64,000 nt of DNA, taken from assembly GCF_009707385.1 (NCBI RefSeq), contig NZ_CP046115.1:4588001-4652000 (forward strand). The letters are read 5' to 3'. The notes under the pieces are model-generated. The model ran no database searches. It was not told the DNA's origin and was given only the letters and a program-made list of their open reading frames with translations. This document shows, one piece after another, positions 8,767 through 17,259 of this stretch; the stretch's first letter is position 1, and each line of letters begins with the position of its first letter. Made by a program: the position numbers and the translations under genes. This DNA is from Klebsiella oxytoca (lineage in GTDB: Bacteria; Pseudomonadota; Gammaproteobacteria; Enterobacterales; Enterobacteriaceae).

Positions 8767-10407
8767 TTAATACAACGTCTTCTGCGGCGGGCCGGCAAAG
8801 CGCAGCGCGCCTATCTGGCCCATTTTAACTTCCACTACCGACGGCCCCGGCATCGCCAGCGCTTCGGTCATCACCGCCTGAAAATCCTCCGCCCGCTCCA
8901 CGCTCCACGCCTGCAGACCGATAGCCTGCGCCAGTAGGGTAAAGTCCGGGGTATGCAGCTCGTTGTAATACTGGCGGCCGCCAAAATACTTATCCTGAAT
9001 GCCGCGCATCACGCCGTAGCCGCCGTCGTTCATAATCAGCAGAGTGACATTGGCCTTTTCCTGAGCAAGCGTCGCCAGTTCGCCGAGGTTCAGGCTCAGG
9101 CCGCCGTCGCCCACCAGCCCCACCACTTTACGCTGCGGGTTGGCAATCGCGGTACCAATCGCCATCGGTAGCCCCATTCCGATAGCCCCGGCCAGCGAGT
9201 GAATATTCATCAGCGGACCGTGAGCGCGGAACAGACGGCTGCCCCACAGGCTGCCGGAAACGGTAATATCGCGCACCAGAATGCCGTCATCCGGCAGGGC
9301 CTGCGCAATCGCGTCATTCAATTTAGCGTAAGCGCCGCACTGTTCACGTAGCCCCTGCTCTGCCGCCGCTACCGCCGCTTTAAGCTGATTATCCCAGCGC
9401 GTATCGCCCCACATCCGACCCTGTACTCGCTTCGCCAGCGCGTCCAATAAAGCGCGGCAGTCCGCCACCAGCGTATTGTCCATCAGGTAGTTACGGCTGG
9501 CAGCCGCCGGGTCAATATCAATCTGCACCCGCGGCGTTGGCAGTTCCAGCGTCCACGAGCGCGTTTCGTTGCTGCGCAGACGTGAACCGGCCACAAGTGT
9601 GAAATCACATTGTGAAATCAACGTTTCTACCGACGGGGAATTATGAAATGCGCGCAGACTGCCGCGATGGCTGTCCGCCAGAATACCGCGCCCGTGAGTA
9701 CTGGAAATCACCGTCACCCCGGCATCGGCCAGCATCTTCACCGCCTCGCCGCACTCTAAAGCACCGCCGCCGAGCCACAGCAGCGGCTGCTTCGCCTGCT
9801 TAAGCTGCGCCCACAGCGCATCAACCATTGCCTCTTCAGCTTCCGCCACCGGTGCCGTTTTTAGCGGCGCGGTCAGCAGCGACAGCGGAATTTTAGCGCC
9901 CTGAATATCAATTGGGATCTCCACCGATACCGGACCGCACGGCGGCGTTTGCGCTTCCTGAATCGCCTTATGCAGAATAGCCACCGCCTGATTAGCGTTG
10001 CTGATGCGGTAAGCGCGCTTCGAGCTGGCTTTCAGAAAGGTCAGCTGATCGCGGGTTTCATGAATAAAGCCGGTATCGGCGTCCAGCCAGGCTTTTTCCA
10101 CCTGACCGGTGAGGTGCAGCAGCGGAGTACAGGCGTTCATCGCCTCAACCAGCGCGCCGACGGCGTTACCCGCCCCTGCGCCGGTGCTGGTCAGCGCCAC
10201 GCCAAGTCCGGAAAAACGCCCGTGCGCGTCGGCCATCGTCACCGAGCCCGCCTCCCCGCGCGCCGGGACAAAGCGGATTTTATCCCGCTGGCCGACGGCA
10301 TCGGCGATCGGCAGGTTATGGATAGAAATGACGCCATAAATGGCTTCAACGTGATACTGCTCCAGCGTTCTGGCGATGGCGTCGCCGACGGTTATCATCT
10401 CGCTCAT
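8767..10407 (-). CDS. ThDP-dependent enzyme, decarboxylase/acetolactate-synthase-like
   Basis: Cytosolic thiamine-diphosphate enzyme of the family that includes acetolactate synthase, benzoylformate decarboxylase and related 2-oxo-acid decarboxylases. The 546 residues contain the N-terminal pyrimidine domain with catalytic Glu52 (PARGEAGSV), a central domain, and a C-terminal domain with the ThDP/metal motif GDGG at 433-436 and the paired MNDGGYG at 459-465. It is the last gene of the leftward catabolic series, 14 bases after the aldehyde dehydrogenase. The pairing suggests decarboxylation of a 2-oxo acid to an aldehyde that the neighbour oxidises. The exact reaction cannot be assigned from sequence; a carboligase role is also possible. 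Confidence 0.85.
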   Translation of the reverse strand: MSEMITVGDAIARTLEQYHVEAIYGVISIHNLPIADAVGQRDKIRFVPARGEAGSVTMADAHGRFSGLGVALTSTGAGAGNAVGALVEAMNACTPLLHLTGQVEKAWLDADTGFIHETRDQLTFLKASSKRAYRISNANQAVAILHKAIQEAQTPPCGPVSVEIPIDIQGAKIPLSLLTAPLKTAPVAEAEEAMVDALWAQLKQAKQPLLWLGGGALECGEAVKMLADAGVTVISSTHGRGILADSHRGSLRAFHNSPSVETLISQCDFTLVAGSRLRSNETRSWTLELPTPRVQIDIDPAAASRNYLMDNTLVADCRALLDALAKRVQGRMWGDTRWDNQLKAAVAAAEQGLREQCGAYAKLNDAIAQALPDDGILVRDITVSGSLWGSRLFRAHGPLMNIHSLAGAIGMGLPMAIGTAIANPQRKVVGLVGDGGLSLNLGELATLAQEKANVTLLIMNDGGYGVMRGIQDKYFGGRQYYNELHTPDFTLLAQAIGLQAWSVERAEDFQAVMTEALAMPGPSVVEVKMGQIGALRFAGPPQKTLY

Positions 10408-10421
10408 TACTCACCCTTCTC

Positions 10422-11891
10422 TCAGTCGCACCAGTGGTTGACGCTATTACCCGTCGCCAGATAAATGCTCTTTTGCTGCATCCAGGCTTTCAGACCCTGG
10501 ATACCTTTTTCGCGGCCCAGACCGCTCTCTTTAAAGCCCCCGAACGGGGTCGAAATGGAGAAAACCTTGTAGGTGTTGATCCACACCGTACCGGCTTCCA
10601 GCTGTTCGCTCAGGCGTAACGCCCGGCCGGTATCGCGCGTCCAGATCCCTGCCGCCAGCCCGAAGACCGAGTCATTGGCCTCGCGGATCAGCGCCTCTTC
10701 ATCGCTAAAGCGCATCGCCACCAGCACCGGCCCAAAGATCTCTTCCTGGCAGACGCGGGCCTGATTGTTCAGTCCCTCAACGATCGTCGGCAGGAAATAG
10801 CTGCCCGCCGCCAGCGTCGGATCCGCCGGGATCTCGCCGCCGCACAGCACGCTGCCGCCTTCACGCTTCGCCAGTTCGACATACTCCAGCACGCTCTGGC
10901 GGTGCTTATCGCTAATCAGCGGTCCGACGTGAGTGTCGGCGCTAAACGGATGACCTACCCGCAGCCCGCGGGTTAATTCCAGCAGGCGGGCCATTAATTG
11001 TGGATACACTTTTTCATGAACAAACAGCCGCGAGCCGGCAATACATGCCTGGCCGCCGGAGCTGAAAATGCCGTAGCAGATGCCCCGCGCCGCCTGCTCG
11101 ATATCGGCATCTTCCAGCACGATGGTCGGCGATTTACCGCCCAGCTCCAGCGAAGCCGGGATCAGCTTTTCCGCCGCCACGTGCGCCAGATGACGTCCGG
11201 TAGTGGTGCCGCCGGTAAAGGAAATTTTGCGCACCTTAGGATGGCGAGCCAGCGCATCGCCGATAACCGATCCTTTCCCCGGCAGGACGCTCAGCAGCCC
11301 GGCTGGTAAACCGGCCTGCTCAAAGATCTTCGCCAGATCCAGCGCCATCAGCGGCGTCGCTTCCGCGGGTTTGAGGATCACCGCGTTACCGGCGGCGATC
11401 GCCGGAGCGACCTTCTGCATTTCGCTGGCGATCGGCGAGTTCCACGGCGTGATCGCCGCCACTACGCCCAGCGGTTCATAGCGGCTCAGAGTCAAAAGAT
11501 CCGCCTGACGCGGCGTCGGCAGCTCCCCTTCCAGCAGTTCGCAGGCGGCGGCAAAATAGCGTGCGGTGCCCGCGGCGCTCATCACCAGCCCGCGCGCTTC
11601 CGCCAGCGGTTTACCGTTGTCGCGGCTCTGCTTTTGAGTGAGCTCATCAAGCTGTGCTTCAATCAGATCGGCGACTTTATGCAGGATCTTTGCCCGCTGG
11701 TGTGGCAGCATCGTGCGCCACGCCGGTTCCCGCCAGGCGCGATCGGCACAGTCGATCGCTTCCTGCAGATCGTCCAGGCTTGCCGCATACAGCGCTGCAT
11801 TAATCGTTCCATCCGCCGGGAACTGGCTGTGCATCAGGTTGCCGCCGCCGCGACGCCACTGGCCGCCGATAAAAATGTCTAATTCGTCCAT
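10422..11891 (-). CDS. NAD(P)-dependent aldehyde dehydrogenase
   Basis: ALDH-superfamily enzyme oxidising an aldehyde to the acid. The 489-residue protein has the expected length. It shows the cofactor stretch ITPWNSP (Asn151), FTGGTTTG at 225-232, the general base Glu249 in LELGGKSP and the nucleophile Cys283 in SSGGQACIAGSR. All catalytic residues are intact. It lies between the aspartate-dehydrogenase homologue (15 bases away) and the ThDP enzyme (14 bases away), so it is surely cotranscribed with them. Its substrate is probably the aldehyde made by the ThDP enzyme, which is inference. It resembles betaine/aromatic aldehyde dehydrogenases more than semialdehyde types, but substrate cannot be read directly. 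Confidence 0.9.
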   Translation of the reverse strand: MDELDIFIGGQWRRGGGNLMHSQFPADGTINAALYAASLDDLQEAIDCADRAWREPAWRTMLPHQRAKILHKVADLIEAQLDELTQKQSRDNGKPLAEARGLVMSAAGTARYFAAACELLEGELPTPRQADLLTLSRYEPLGVVAAITPWNSPIASEMQKVAPAIAAGNAVILKPAEATPLMALDLAKIFEQAGLPAGLLSVLPGKGSVIGDALARHPKVRKISFTGGTTTGRHLAHVAAEKLIPASLELGGKSPTIVLEDADIEQAARGICYGIFSSGGQACIAGSRLFVHEKVYPQLMARLLELTRGLRVGHPFSADTHVGPLISDKHRQSVLEYVELAKREGGSVLCGGEIPADPTLAAGSYFLPTIVEGLNNQARVCQEEIFGPVLVAMRFSDEEALIREANDSVFGLAAGIWTRDTGRALRLSEQLEAGTVWINTYKVFSISTPFGGFKESGLGREKGIQGLKAWMQQKSIYLATGNSVNHWCD

Positions 11892-11906
11892 CTTAGCCTC
11901 TCTGCG

Positions 11907-12671
11907 TTATGCCAGTTCACAGCAGGCGCGTACCGCGCTCAGTGCCGCCAGGGTCGAAGTTTTTGGATTGCTGGCAAGCGGCAGACCGCTTAACTCCAGA
12001 TGAAATTCGCCGAACAGCCCTTCGGCGTGCAGCGTATGGGTATTGCGCTGGGTCGCCGGATCCACCATCAGCTGCACCCGGGTCGCATCCAGACCAATAC
12101 CGCCCAGCGCAACGGTCGCCGCCACGTTGGCGTTAGCCGGGAACAGCCGCGCCGCTTCGCGGGCGCTGCCCTCGAAGAAGATTTGCGTTTCATTCACCGC
12201 ATTAAGGTCAATAAGCTGCTCGGCATAGCTGCCGCGCCAGCTGGCCGGACTTTTACGCGATTGATAGGTCACGCGCTCAAGTCCCCCCTCTTTCGCCGCT
12301 GCCAGACCATCAATACCGGCTATCGCTCCGCTCAGCAGCGTCAGCTTGCCGCCCGCCTGGCGTAAGCGCTGTTCCAGTTCGCTGTCCGCCAGCGCCCCGG
12401 TGGAGATCACCGCCAGATGCCAGCCGCGGGCCAGCACCGCTTCGCCGTACTGGGCCACCGCCTGCTGGCTGGCGCACTCAAGCACCAGATCCGGCGTTTC
12501 ATCGCATTGCTGCGGATCGCTCAGGGCAACGACCGCGTTGGCAAACTGCTGACGGATCGCCTCATGATGCGGTTCACGCGCTACGATCCAGCCCAACGAC
12601 ACCTGCGGCGGCAGACGTTCAATGACCGCCTGCGCCATCGCGCCATAGCCGATTAACATCACCTTTTTCAT
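11907..12671 (-). CDS. L-aspartate dehydrogenase homologue (NadX type)
   Basis: Predicted NAD(P)-dependent oxidoreductase of the aspartate dehydrogenase family, which interconverts L-aspartate and iminoaspartate/oxaloacetate plus ammonia. The 254 residues begin with the Rossmann motif MLIGYGAMAQ and include the family signatures LSGAIAGIDGLAAA, QSRKSPASWRG and FPANANVAATVALGG. A histidine in NTHTLHAEG lies where the active-site His is expected. It sits inside the catabolic series, 9 bases after an SDR gene. No nadA or nadC homologue is nearby, so a role in NAD synthesis is unlikely. The enzyme may act on an amino or imino intermediate of the pathway, or handle released ammonium. Confidence 0.82.
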   Translation of the reverse strand: MKKVMLIGYGAMAQAVIERLPPQVSLGWIVAREPHHEAIRQQFANAVVALSDPQQCDETPDLVLECASQQAVAQYGEAVLARGWHLAVISTGALADSELEQRLRQAGGKLTLLSGAIAGIDGLAAAKEGGLERVTYQSRKSPASWRGSYAEQLIDLNAVNETQIFFEGSAREAARLFPANANVAATVALGGIGLDATRVQLMVDPATQRNTHTLHAEGLFGEFHLELSGLPLASNPKTSTLAALSAVRACCELA

Positions 12672-12680
12672 GCGTTTTCC

Positions 12681-13475
12681 TTACAGGTGACGGCAGAAGC
12701 CGCCGGAAACATCCAGCGCCGCGCCGGTGGTAAATGAAGCCAGCGGTGAGGCGAGGAACAGCAGCGCCCGTGCCGGTTCCTGCGGTTTGCCGAGGCGCGC
12801 CATCGGGATCCCGCGTTTGTGGGCGATATCGGCGGTCCACTGCGGCCAGCTCTGGCTCTTATCGCTGCGGTTTTCAAAACGGCGCTGCCACTGCCCGGAC
12901 TCAACCATGCCCAGCAGAATCGAATTCACGCGGATGCCTTTGCCGACCAGCTCTTTCGACAGCGTGAGCGTCATATTGAGCAATGCGGCGCGGGCGGCGG
13001 AGGTGGCGATCATGTGCTCTTCCGGCTGCAGCGCCAGCAGCGAGTTCACGCAGGTAATCGATGCAATGTCCGACTGCTCAAGCTGCGGCTGGAACGCCTT
13101 TACCGGGTTAATTACGCCGAACAGCTTCAGTTCGGCTTCGTGTAGCCAGGCCTCGCGCGGCGTATCGGCAAAATGGGCGACGTAGCCCTGGCCCGCGTTG
13201 TTGATCAGCATGTCCGCGCCGCCGAAATGCGTCTTCACCGCTGCGGCAAAGGCCTGAACCTCTTCTTCCTTCATGACGTCACAGCGCCATGAAAATACTT
13301 CGCCTGTGGGATATTCGTTTAGCAGTGCCGCATGAGCGCTGGCCAGACGGTCCGGGTTGCGGCCGCAAAAGGCGACTTTCGCCCCTTCGCCCAGCAGCAG
13401 ACGCAGCGTTTCGAAGCCGATCCCTGACGAACCGCCGGTGACCACCGCGACGCGTCCTTCAATTTGTGCATTCAT
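12681..13475 (-). CDS. Divergent short-chain dehydrogenase/reductase (Tyr/Lys replaced)
   Basis: SDR-fold protein of 264 residues with an intact cofactor motif TGGSSGIG (13-20) and NNAG (92-95). The expected catalytic serine is present (Ser145), but 13 residues later the usual tyrosine is Thr158, and the lysine four residues after that is Arg162 (the stretch reads ATSAARAAL). The canonical YxxxK is therefore absent although the fold and C-terminus (LDVSGGF) look sound. I recall similar ATSAAR proteins in proteobacterial clusters, so this is probably an established subfamily rather than a broken gene. Function could be an unusual catalysis or an auxiliary subunit. It overlaps the hydrolase gene by 17 bases, implying translational coupling. 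Confidence 0.82.
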   Translation of the reverse strand: MNAQIEGRVAVVTGGSSGIGFETLRLLLGEGAKVAFCGRNPDRLASAHAALLNEYPTGEVFSWRCDVMKEEEVQAFAAAVKTHFGGADMLINNAGQGYVAHFADTPREAWLHEAELKLFGVINPVKAFQPQLEQSDIASITCVNSLLALQPEEHMIATSAARAALLNMTLTLSKELVGKGIRVNSILLGMVESGQWQRRFENRSDKSQSWPQWTADIAHKRGIPMARLGKPQEPARALLFLASPLASFTTGAALDVSGGFCRHL

Positions 13476-14232
13476 CGCGCACCTCTTCCCCTATGCGTAA
13501 AAGCTGTTGGTTAAAAAACGTTTCGTTATCGAGATAGCTGGCATGCCCGGCCTGCGGGATGGCGGTGTAAGGCATGCGGTAGCGCAGCGCCAGTTCCTGT
13601 ACCCTATCCGGCGGGGTAATGGCATCCTGTTCGCCGCACCACACGGCAAAGCGACCGTGATAGTCGGCAAGCCAGCGGTGAATATCATCGTGCGCCAGCA
13701 TCCAGGCGGCCGCGAGATAGCCTTCGCTGCGCAGCCTGCGCATGCCTGCCGCCACCGTCGCCACGTCGGCTTCGCGCGCGCCGGGACGCAGCAGCTTCGC
13801 CGCCCGCTCCTGAGCCATCGCTTCACCGCCCTGCGCCATCTGCTGCTGACGTCCCTGCCAGACCTTTTCCCGCTGCGCGGCCTGCGCCTGGCCGTATCCC
13901 TGAGCAACGTCGGCGAGCACCAGATAAAGCACCCGCTGCGGGTATTTGGCGGCAAAGGCGGCCGCCACCAGCGCGCCCAGCGAGTGGCCAACCAGTACGG
14001 TTTGCCCTACCCCAGCGCGATCCAGCATCAGCGCCAGCGCGTCGGCATAGTCGCCGGCATCCGCCTGCGCCGTCGGGAGCATCGGGCTTTCGCCATAACC
14101 GGGCATATCCCAGGCCACAACGCGGTAGCCGGGAAGCGCCATTTGTTTATGCCAGGAGGCCGCCCCGGAGCTGATACCGTGTAGCAACGTCAGGGGTATA
14201 CCGCTTCCTTGTTCACGAAAACCCGTCATCAT
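13459..14232 (-). CDS. Alpha/beta-fold hydrolase
   Basis: Cytosolic serine hydrolase of 257 residues with a complete triad: nucleophile Ser84 in the elbow VGHSLGA, Asp203 in CGEQDAIT and His230 in QAGHASY. The oxyanion-region LLHGISSG is at 16-23 and WDMPGYGES at 41-49. In extradiol pathways such hydrolases (MhpC/BphD type) cleave the carbon-carbon bond of the ring-fission product, and an extradiol-type dioxygenase lies upstream in the same series. An ester or lactone substrate is equally possible. It is tightly packed between the cupin (6 bases) and the SDR (17-base overlap). Confidence 0.85.
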   Translation of the reverse strand: MMTGFREQGSGIPLTLLHGISSGAASWHKQMALPGYRVVAWDMPGYGESPMLPTAQADAGDYADALALMLDRAGVGQTVLVGHSLGALVAAAFAAKYPQRVLYLVLADVAQGYGQAQAAQREKVWQGRQQQMAQGGEAMAQERAAKLLRPGAREADVATVAAGMRRLRSEGYLAAAWMLAHDDIHRWLADYHGRFAVWCGEQDAITPPDRVQELALRYRMPYTAIPQAGHASYLDNETFFNQQLLRIGEEVRDECTN

Positions 14233-14238
14233 CGCTCC

Positions 14239-14769
14239 TTAGTTACGCTTCACTTTTGACAGAGGATGATCTTCCGGATAGGTCGGAATATTCGGCTTCG
14301 GCGTACCGAGCATTACGCACATAAGCGCCTCTTCCTCGCCGTGGTTGAACAACCCGCGGTAGATACCGGCCGGTACGGAAATCAGATCGCGTTCGCGCAG
14401 TACGGTCTCGGTATAGTTGTCGCCATCCCGAACCATCAGGGTGATCTGCCCTTTGAGCATGAAGAACACCTCTTCCACATCATCATGCAGATGCAGAGGA
14501 CCTTCGCATTTGGACGGCAGTACCATGGTAGAGAACGTAAAGTGTTCCGCCTGGACGGTATTGTTGTCGCTGGCGACGCCGGTTGCGCCGGTACCGATAT
14601 AGCGCATTTGCGCGCGGCGATATTTCGGGTCGAAATCCGCCTGGAACTTCAGCGCATTCCAGTCGTATTTGCGACCTTCAAAGCGCGCGATACGCGACTC
14701 GACCCACTCTTCCATGGTCAGATGTTCAGGTTTCAGACTCGTTTTTGCGGTTACGGTTGAATCAGTCAT
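14239..14769 (-). CDS. Small cupin-domain protein
   Basis: Single-domain cupin of 176 residues. Motif 1 is PLHLHDDVEEVFFMLKG with probable metal ligands His93, His95 and Glu99. Motif 2, around PAGIYRGLFNHG, supplies His143. Such proteins can be dioxygenases, isomerases or decarboxylases, or sensors; the four-ligand set suggests a metal enzyme. It lies between the MFS carrier (10 bases) and the hydrolase (6 bases), inside the catabolic series. Its reaction is unknown. Ring-cleaving or keto-acid-processing cupins are known from aromatic pathways, so a catalytic role is the preferred inference. Confidence 0.8.
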   Translation of the reverse strand: MTDSTVTAKTSLKPEHLTMEEWVESRIARFEGRKYDWNALKFQADFDPKYRRAQMRYIGTGATGVASDNNTVQAEHFTFSTMVLPSKCEGPLHLHDDVEEVFFMLKGQITLMVRDGDNYTETVLRERDLISVPAGIYRGLFNHGEEEALMCVMLGTPKPNIPTYPEDHPLSKVKRN

Positions 14770-14779
14770 CGTTTTATCC

Positions 14780-16036
14780 TCAGTAACGTTTTAGCAGCGG
14801 CAGTAACAGGAGACAGCCCACAGCTGCCATCACCGCCAGAAAGATCAGCCCGGAATCCATGCTATGGGTGAAGGCGATAAGCGCGCCCATCACCGCCGGC
14901 GATAACGCCCCGGCAAAGTTTCCCAGCCCGTTGAAAATGCCACCCGCCGTGGCGCTAACCCGCGGATGAGTTGCCTTGGCCAGCAGCGCGAAGATATTCG
15001 GCGCGCCGGTACCCCACATAAAGGTGCTAAAGCTCATCGCCGCGATCACCGTCAGCGGCGTGGTGAAATGCATCACCGCTGCCAGACCAATCCCCGCCCC
15101 CGCCAGAGAGATAAAGCAGGCGGCGGCACGCTTATCGACGCGGTCAGAAAGCCAGGCGCCGATGATTTCACCGAGCAGCATGGCGATAAACGGCATCGAC
15201 GACAGCCAGCCGGCGTGTTCCAGATGGATCCCCTTGCCTTTAATCAGGTAGCCCGGCAGCCAGCCGTTGATTCCCCACAGGTAGGCGAGAAAAGCGATGT
15301 TAAAAACGCAAATCATCCAGAAGTGCGGGCTGACGAACAGCTCCCGGCGCGCGCTGCGGCGCGATTCCTTCGACGTTTTATCATCGCTGGCTTTCACCTC
15401 CAGCTTCACGCCGCGCAGCCCGATACGGACAAAGATCAGTACCGGCACCGTCAGCATCGCCATCACAAAAAAGGTGCTCTGCCAGCCGAAGTTGTTAAGC
15501 AACCAAATTGACAGCGGGAAACCAATCGCCGCGCCAACCGGCGTGCCGAGCAGCCACAGCATGGTGGCCCGCGCCTGCAGATGTTGCGGGAAGGTATGGC
15601 GTACAATAGCGAACGCCAGCGGGAACAGCGGTCCTTCAGCGATCCCCAGCAAAATACGCAGCGTCACCATCAGCGTATAGTTGTGGGTAAAGCCCATTAC
15701 CAGCATTAAAACGCACCACACCACCATCATCCCGGTAAGCAGGCGCAGCGGCGCAATACGATCGCCCAGCCCGCTTAACAGCACCGAGGAGAAGCCGTAG
15801 CTAAGCAGAAAAGCGCTCATCAGGATCCCCAGCCGGGTGGTATCAAAGTCCATCCCCATCGCCTGCTGGAAGTGACTATCGGAAAACAGCGCGGCAATGC
15901 TGATTTTGTCGAAGAACGCCAGCAGTACGCAGGCCAACAGCGACAGCGGAATGGCCCAGCGAACCGCTTTTTCAGGCGTGTGAACGCCCTCGCCGTTCGC
16001 CTCAACGGGCGCGGCGTTAGTCTCTAATGTGGTCAT
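14780..16036 (-). CDS. MFS transporter, anion:cation symporter type
   Basis: Inner-membrane carrier of 418 residues with about 12 hydrophobic segments. It has the ACS-type marks FFDKISIAALF in the first helix, LLSYGFSSVLLSGLGDR, and GIAEGPLFPLAF in helix 4. The N-terminus is a cytoplasmic polar stretch of about 25 residues. Members of this family import organic acids, including aromatic acids, with protons. It lies in the leftward series between the ferredoxin reductase and the cupin. A second MFS protein of the same family is encoded divergently at 21907-23130, so the two may import different forms of the substrate, or one may export an intermediate. Confidence 0.88.
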   Translation of the reverse strand: MTTLETNAAPVEANGEGVHTPEKAVRWAIPLSLLACVLLAFFDKISIAALFSDSHFQQAMGMDFDTTRLGILMSAFLLSYGFSSVLLSGLGDRIAPLRLLTGMMVVWCVLMLVMGFTHNYTLMVTLRILLGIAEGPLFPLAFAIVRHTFPQHLQARATMLWLLGTPVGAAIGFPLSIWLLNNFGWQSTFFVMAMLTVPVLIFVRIGLRGVKLEVKASDDKTSKESRRSARRELFVSPHFWMICVFNIAFLAYLWGINGWLPGYLIKGKGIHLEHAGWLSSMPFIAMLLGEIIGAWLSDRVDKRAAACFISLAGAGIGLAAVMHFTTPLTVIAAMSFSTFMWGTGAPNIFALLAKATHPRVSATAGGIFNGLGNFAGALSPAVMGALIAFTHSMDSGLIFLAVMAAVGCLLLLPLLKRY

Positions 16037-16062
16037 CTCTCCCCCTTAAGGGTTCGCGTGGT

Positions 16063-17259
16063 TTATCGCAATGACATCAACGAGAAAGTCAGATCGCCGA
16101 GCGGGACTTCTGCAAGATCCCTCCCCGCCGCCATCCAGCGTTTTGCCAGCTTGACGGTGCGCGCATCGTTAAACGCCACCAGTTGGCTTAACCTTCCATC
16201 CTCCTTAAGGGAGAAATAGAGCGCACCCTTGGGATCGTCGCGGACGATGGTACGGCTGCCCGCCTGCGGAATACCGAGGATCTGAATATTGCGATCGTAC
16301 TGATCCGACCAAAGCCACGGGGCCTCGTCGTAGCCGTCGGCCTGCGGATTGAGCATCGCTTTCGCCGTCGCCACCGCCTGGTTTTGCGCGAAAGCCCATG
16401 ACTGAATACACAGTCCGTACTGATGGTGCTGAGCGACATCGCCGGCGGCGTAAATCGCCGGATCGCTGCTGCGTCCCTGGGAATCAACGATAATTCCGCG
16501 CTCAATCTCCAGCCCGGCATCGCGCGCCAGTTCGAGATTCAGATCGACGCCGATCCCTACCACCACCGCGTCGAAGGTTTCCCGCTGACCGTCGCAGTGC
16601 AGCGTTGGCAGGCCGTTATCGTCTTCCAGTTCCAGCGCGCCGCAGCCGCAGCGAATATCCACGCCCTGCTCGCGGTGCAGCTGCGCCAGCGCCTGCGAAA
16701 CTTCCGCGCTCACCGAGCGCATACATAAAGCCGGCTGCTGTTCATAAAGAGTCACGGCTACGCCGCTTTTACGCGCCGAGGCGGCAATCTCCAGGCCAAT
16801 CCAGCCACCGCCGACAATTGCCAGCCGGGTTGCCGACGCCAGCCGCTGTTTCAGGCGCTGCGCATCCTGCCAGTGGCGCAGGGTATATACCTGCGGATGC
16901 CGTGCCCAGGCTTCAGAAGGCAGGCGCGCGCGTCCACCGGTGGCGATCAGCAGCTGGTCATAGGCCAGCGTTTCACCGTTGCTCAGAGCCACCGTTTTAT
17001 TCGCGCGATCGATTGATTCGGCGCGTAGCGGGCGATACCACTTAAGATCCAGCGCCTGCTGCGCTTCTTCGCTGAATAATCGCGGCAGCGCCGGTTCAGC
17101 CTCCAGCAATGCCGCTTTCGACAGCGGCGGGCGCTCGTAAAAGTCCCATTGCTCTTCAGCGACCACGCAAATCTCTCCGCTGAATCCTTCGTCGCGCAGC
17201 GTTTTCGCCGCCCAGCCGCCCGCCTGGCCGCCGCCGATAATGACTATCCGCGCCGTCAT
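16063..17259 (-). CDS. FAD-dependent ferredoxin reductase of a Rieske oxygenase system
   Basis: Passes electrons from NAD(P)H to the Rieske ferredoxin encoded upstream (HcaD/BphA4 class). The start at 17259 follows a GGAGG site and makes an ATGA overlap with the dioxygenase stop. It begins MTARIVIIGGGQAGGWAAKTL with the FAD dinucleotide fold. A second Rossmann motif (AIVGGGWIGLEIAAS) binds NAD(P)H and a third stretch, IYAAGDVAQ, closes the FAD site. The 398 residues match the family. An ATG 21 codons upstream would extend it into a glycine/arginine-rich stretch with no homology. Together with the ferredoxin and the oxygenase it completes a three-component oxygenase. Confidence 0.9.
   Translation of the reverse strand: MTARIVIIGGGQAGGWAAKTLRDEGFSGEICVVAEEQWDFYERPPLSKAALLEAEPALPRLFSEEAQQALDLKWYRPLRAESIDRANKTVALSNGETLAYDQLLIATGGRARLPSEAWARHPQVYTLRHWQDAQRLKQRLASATRLAIVGGGWIGLEIAASARKSGVAVTLYEQQPALCMRSVSAEVSQALAQLHREQGVDIRCGCGALELEDDNGLPTLHCDGQRETFDAVVVGIGVDLNLELARDAGLEIERGIIVDSQGRSSDPAIYAAGDVAQHHQYGLCIQSWAFAQNQAVATAKAMLNPQADGYDEAPWLWSDQYDRNIQILGIPQAGSRTIVRDDPKGALYFSLKEDGRLSQLVAFNDARTVKLAKRWMAAGRDLAEVPLGDLTFSLMSLR

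Noticed and set aside
11907..12671. Role of the AspDH homologue in NAD synthesis (nadX)
   Set aside because: No nadA or nadC nearby and the gene sits inside a catabolic series; a catabolic role is more likely.
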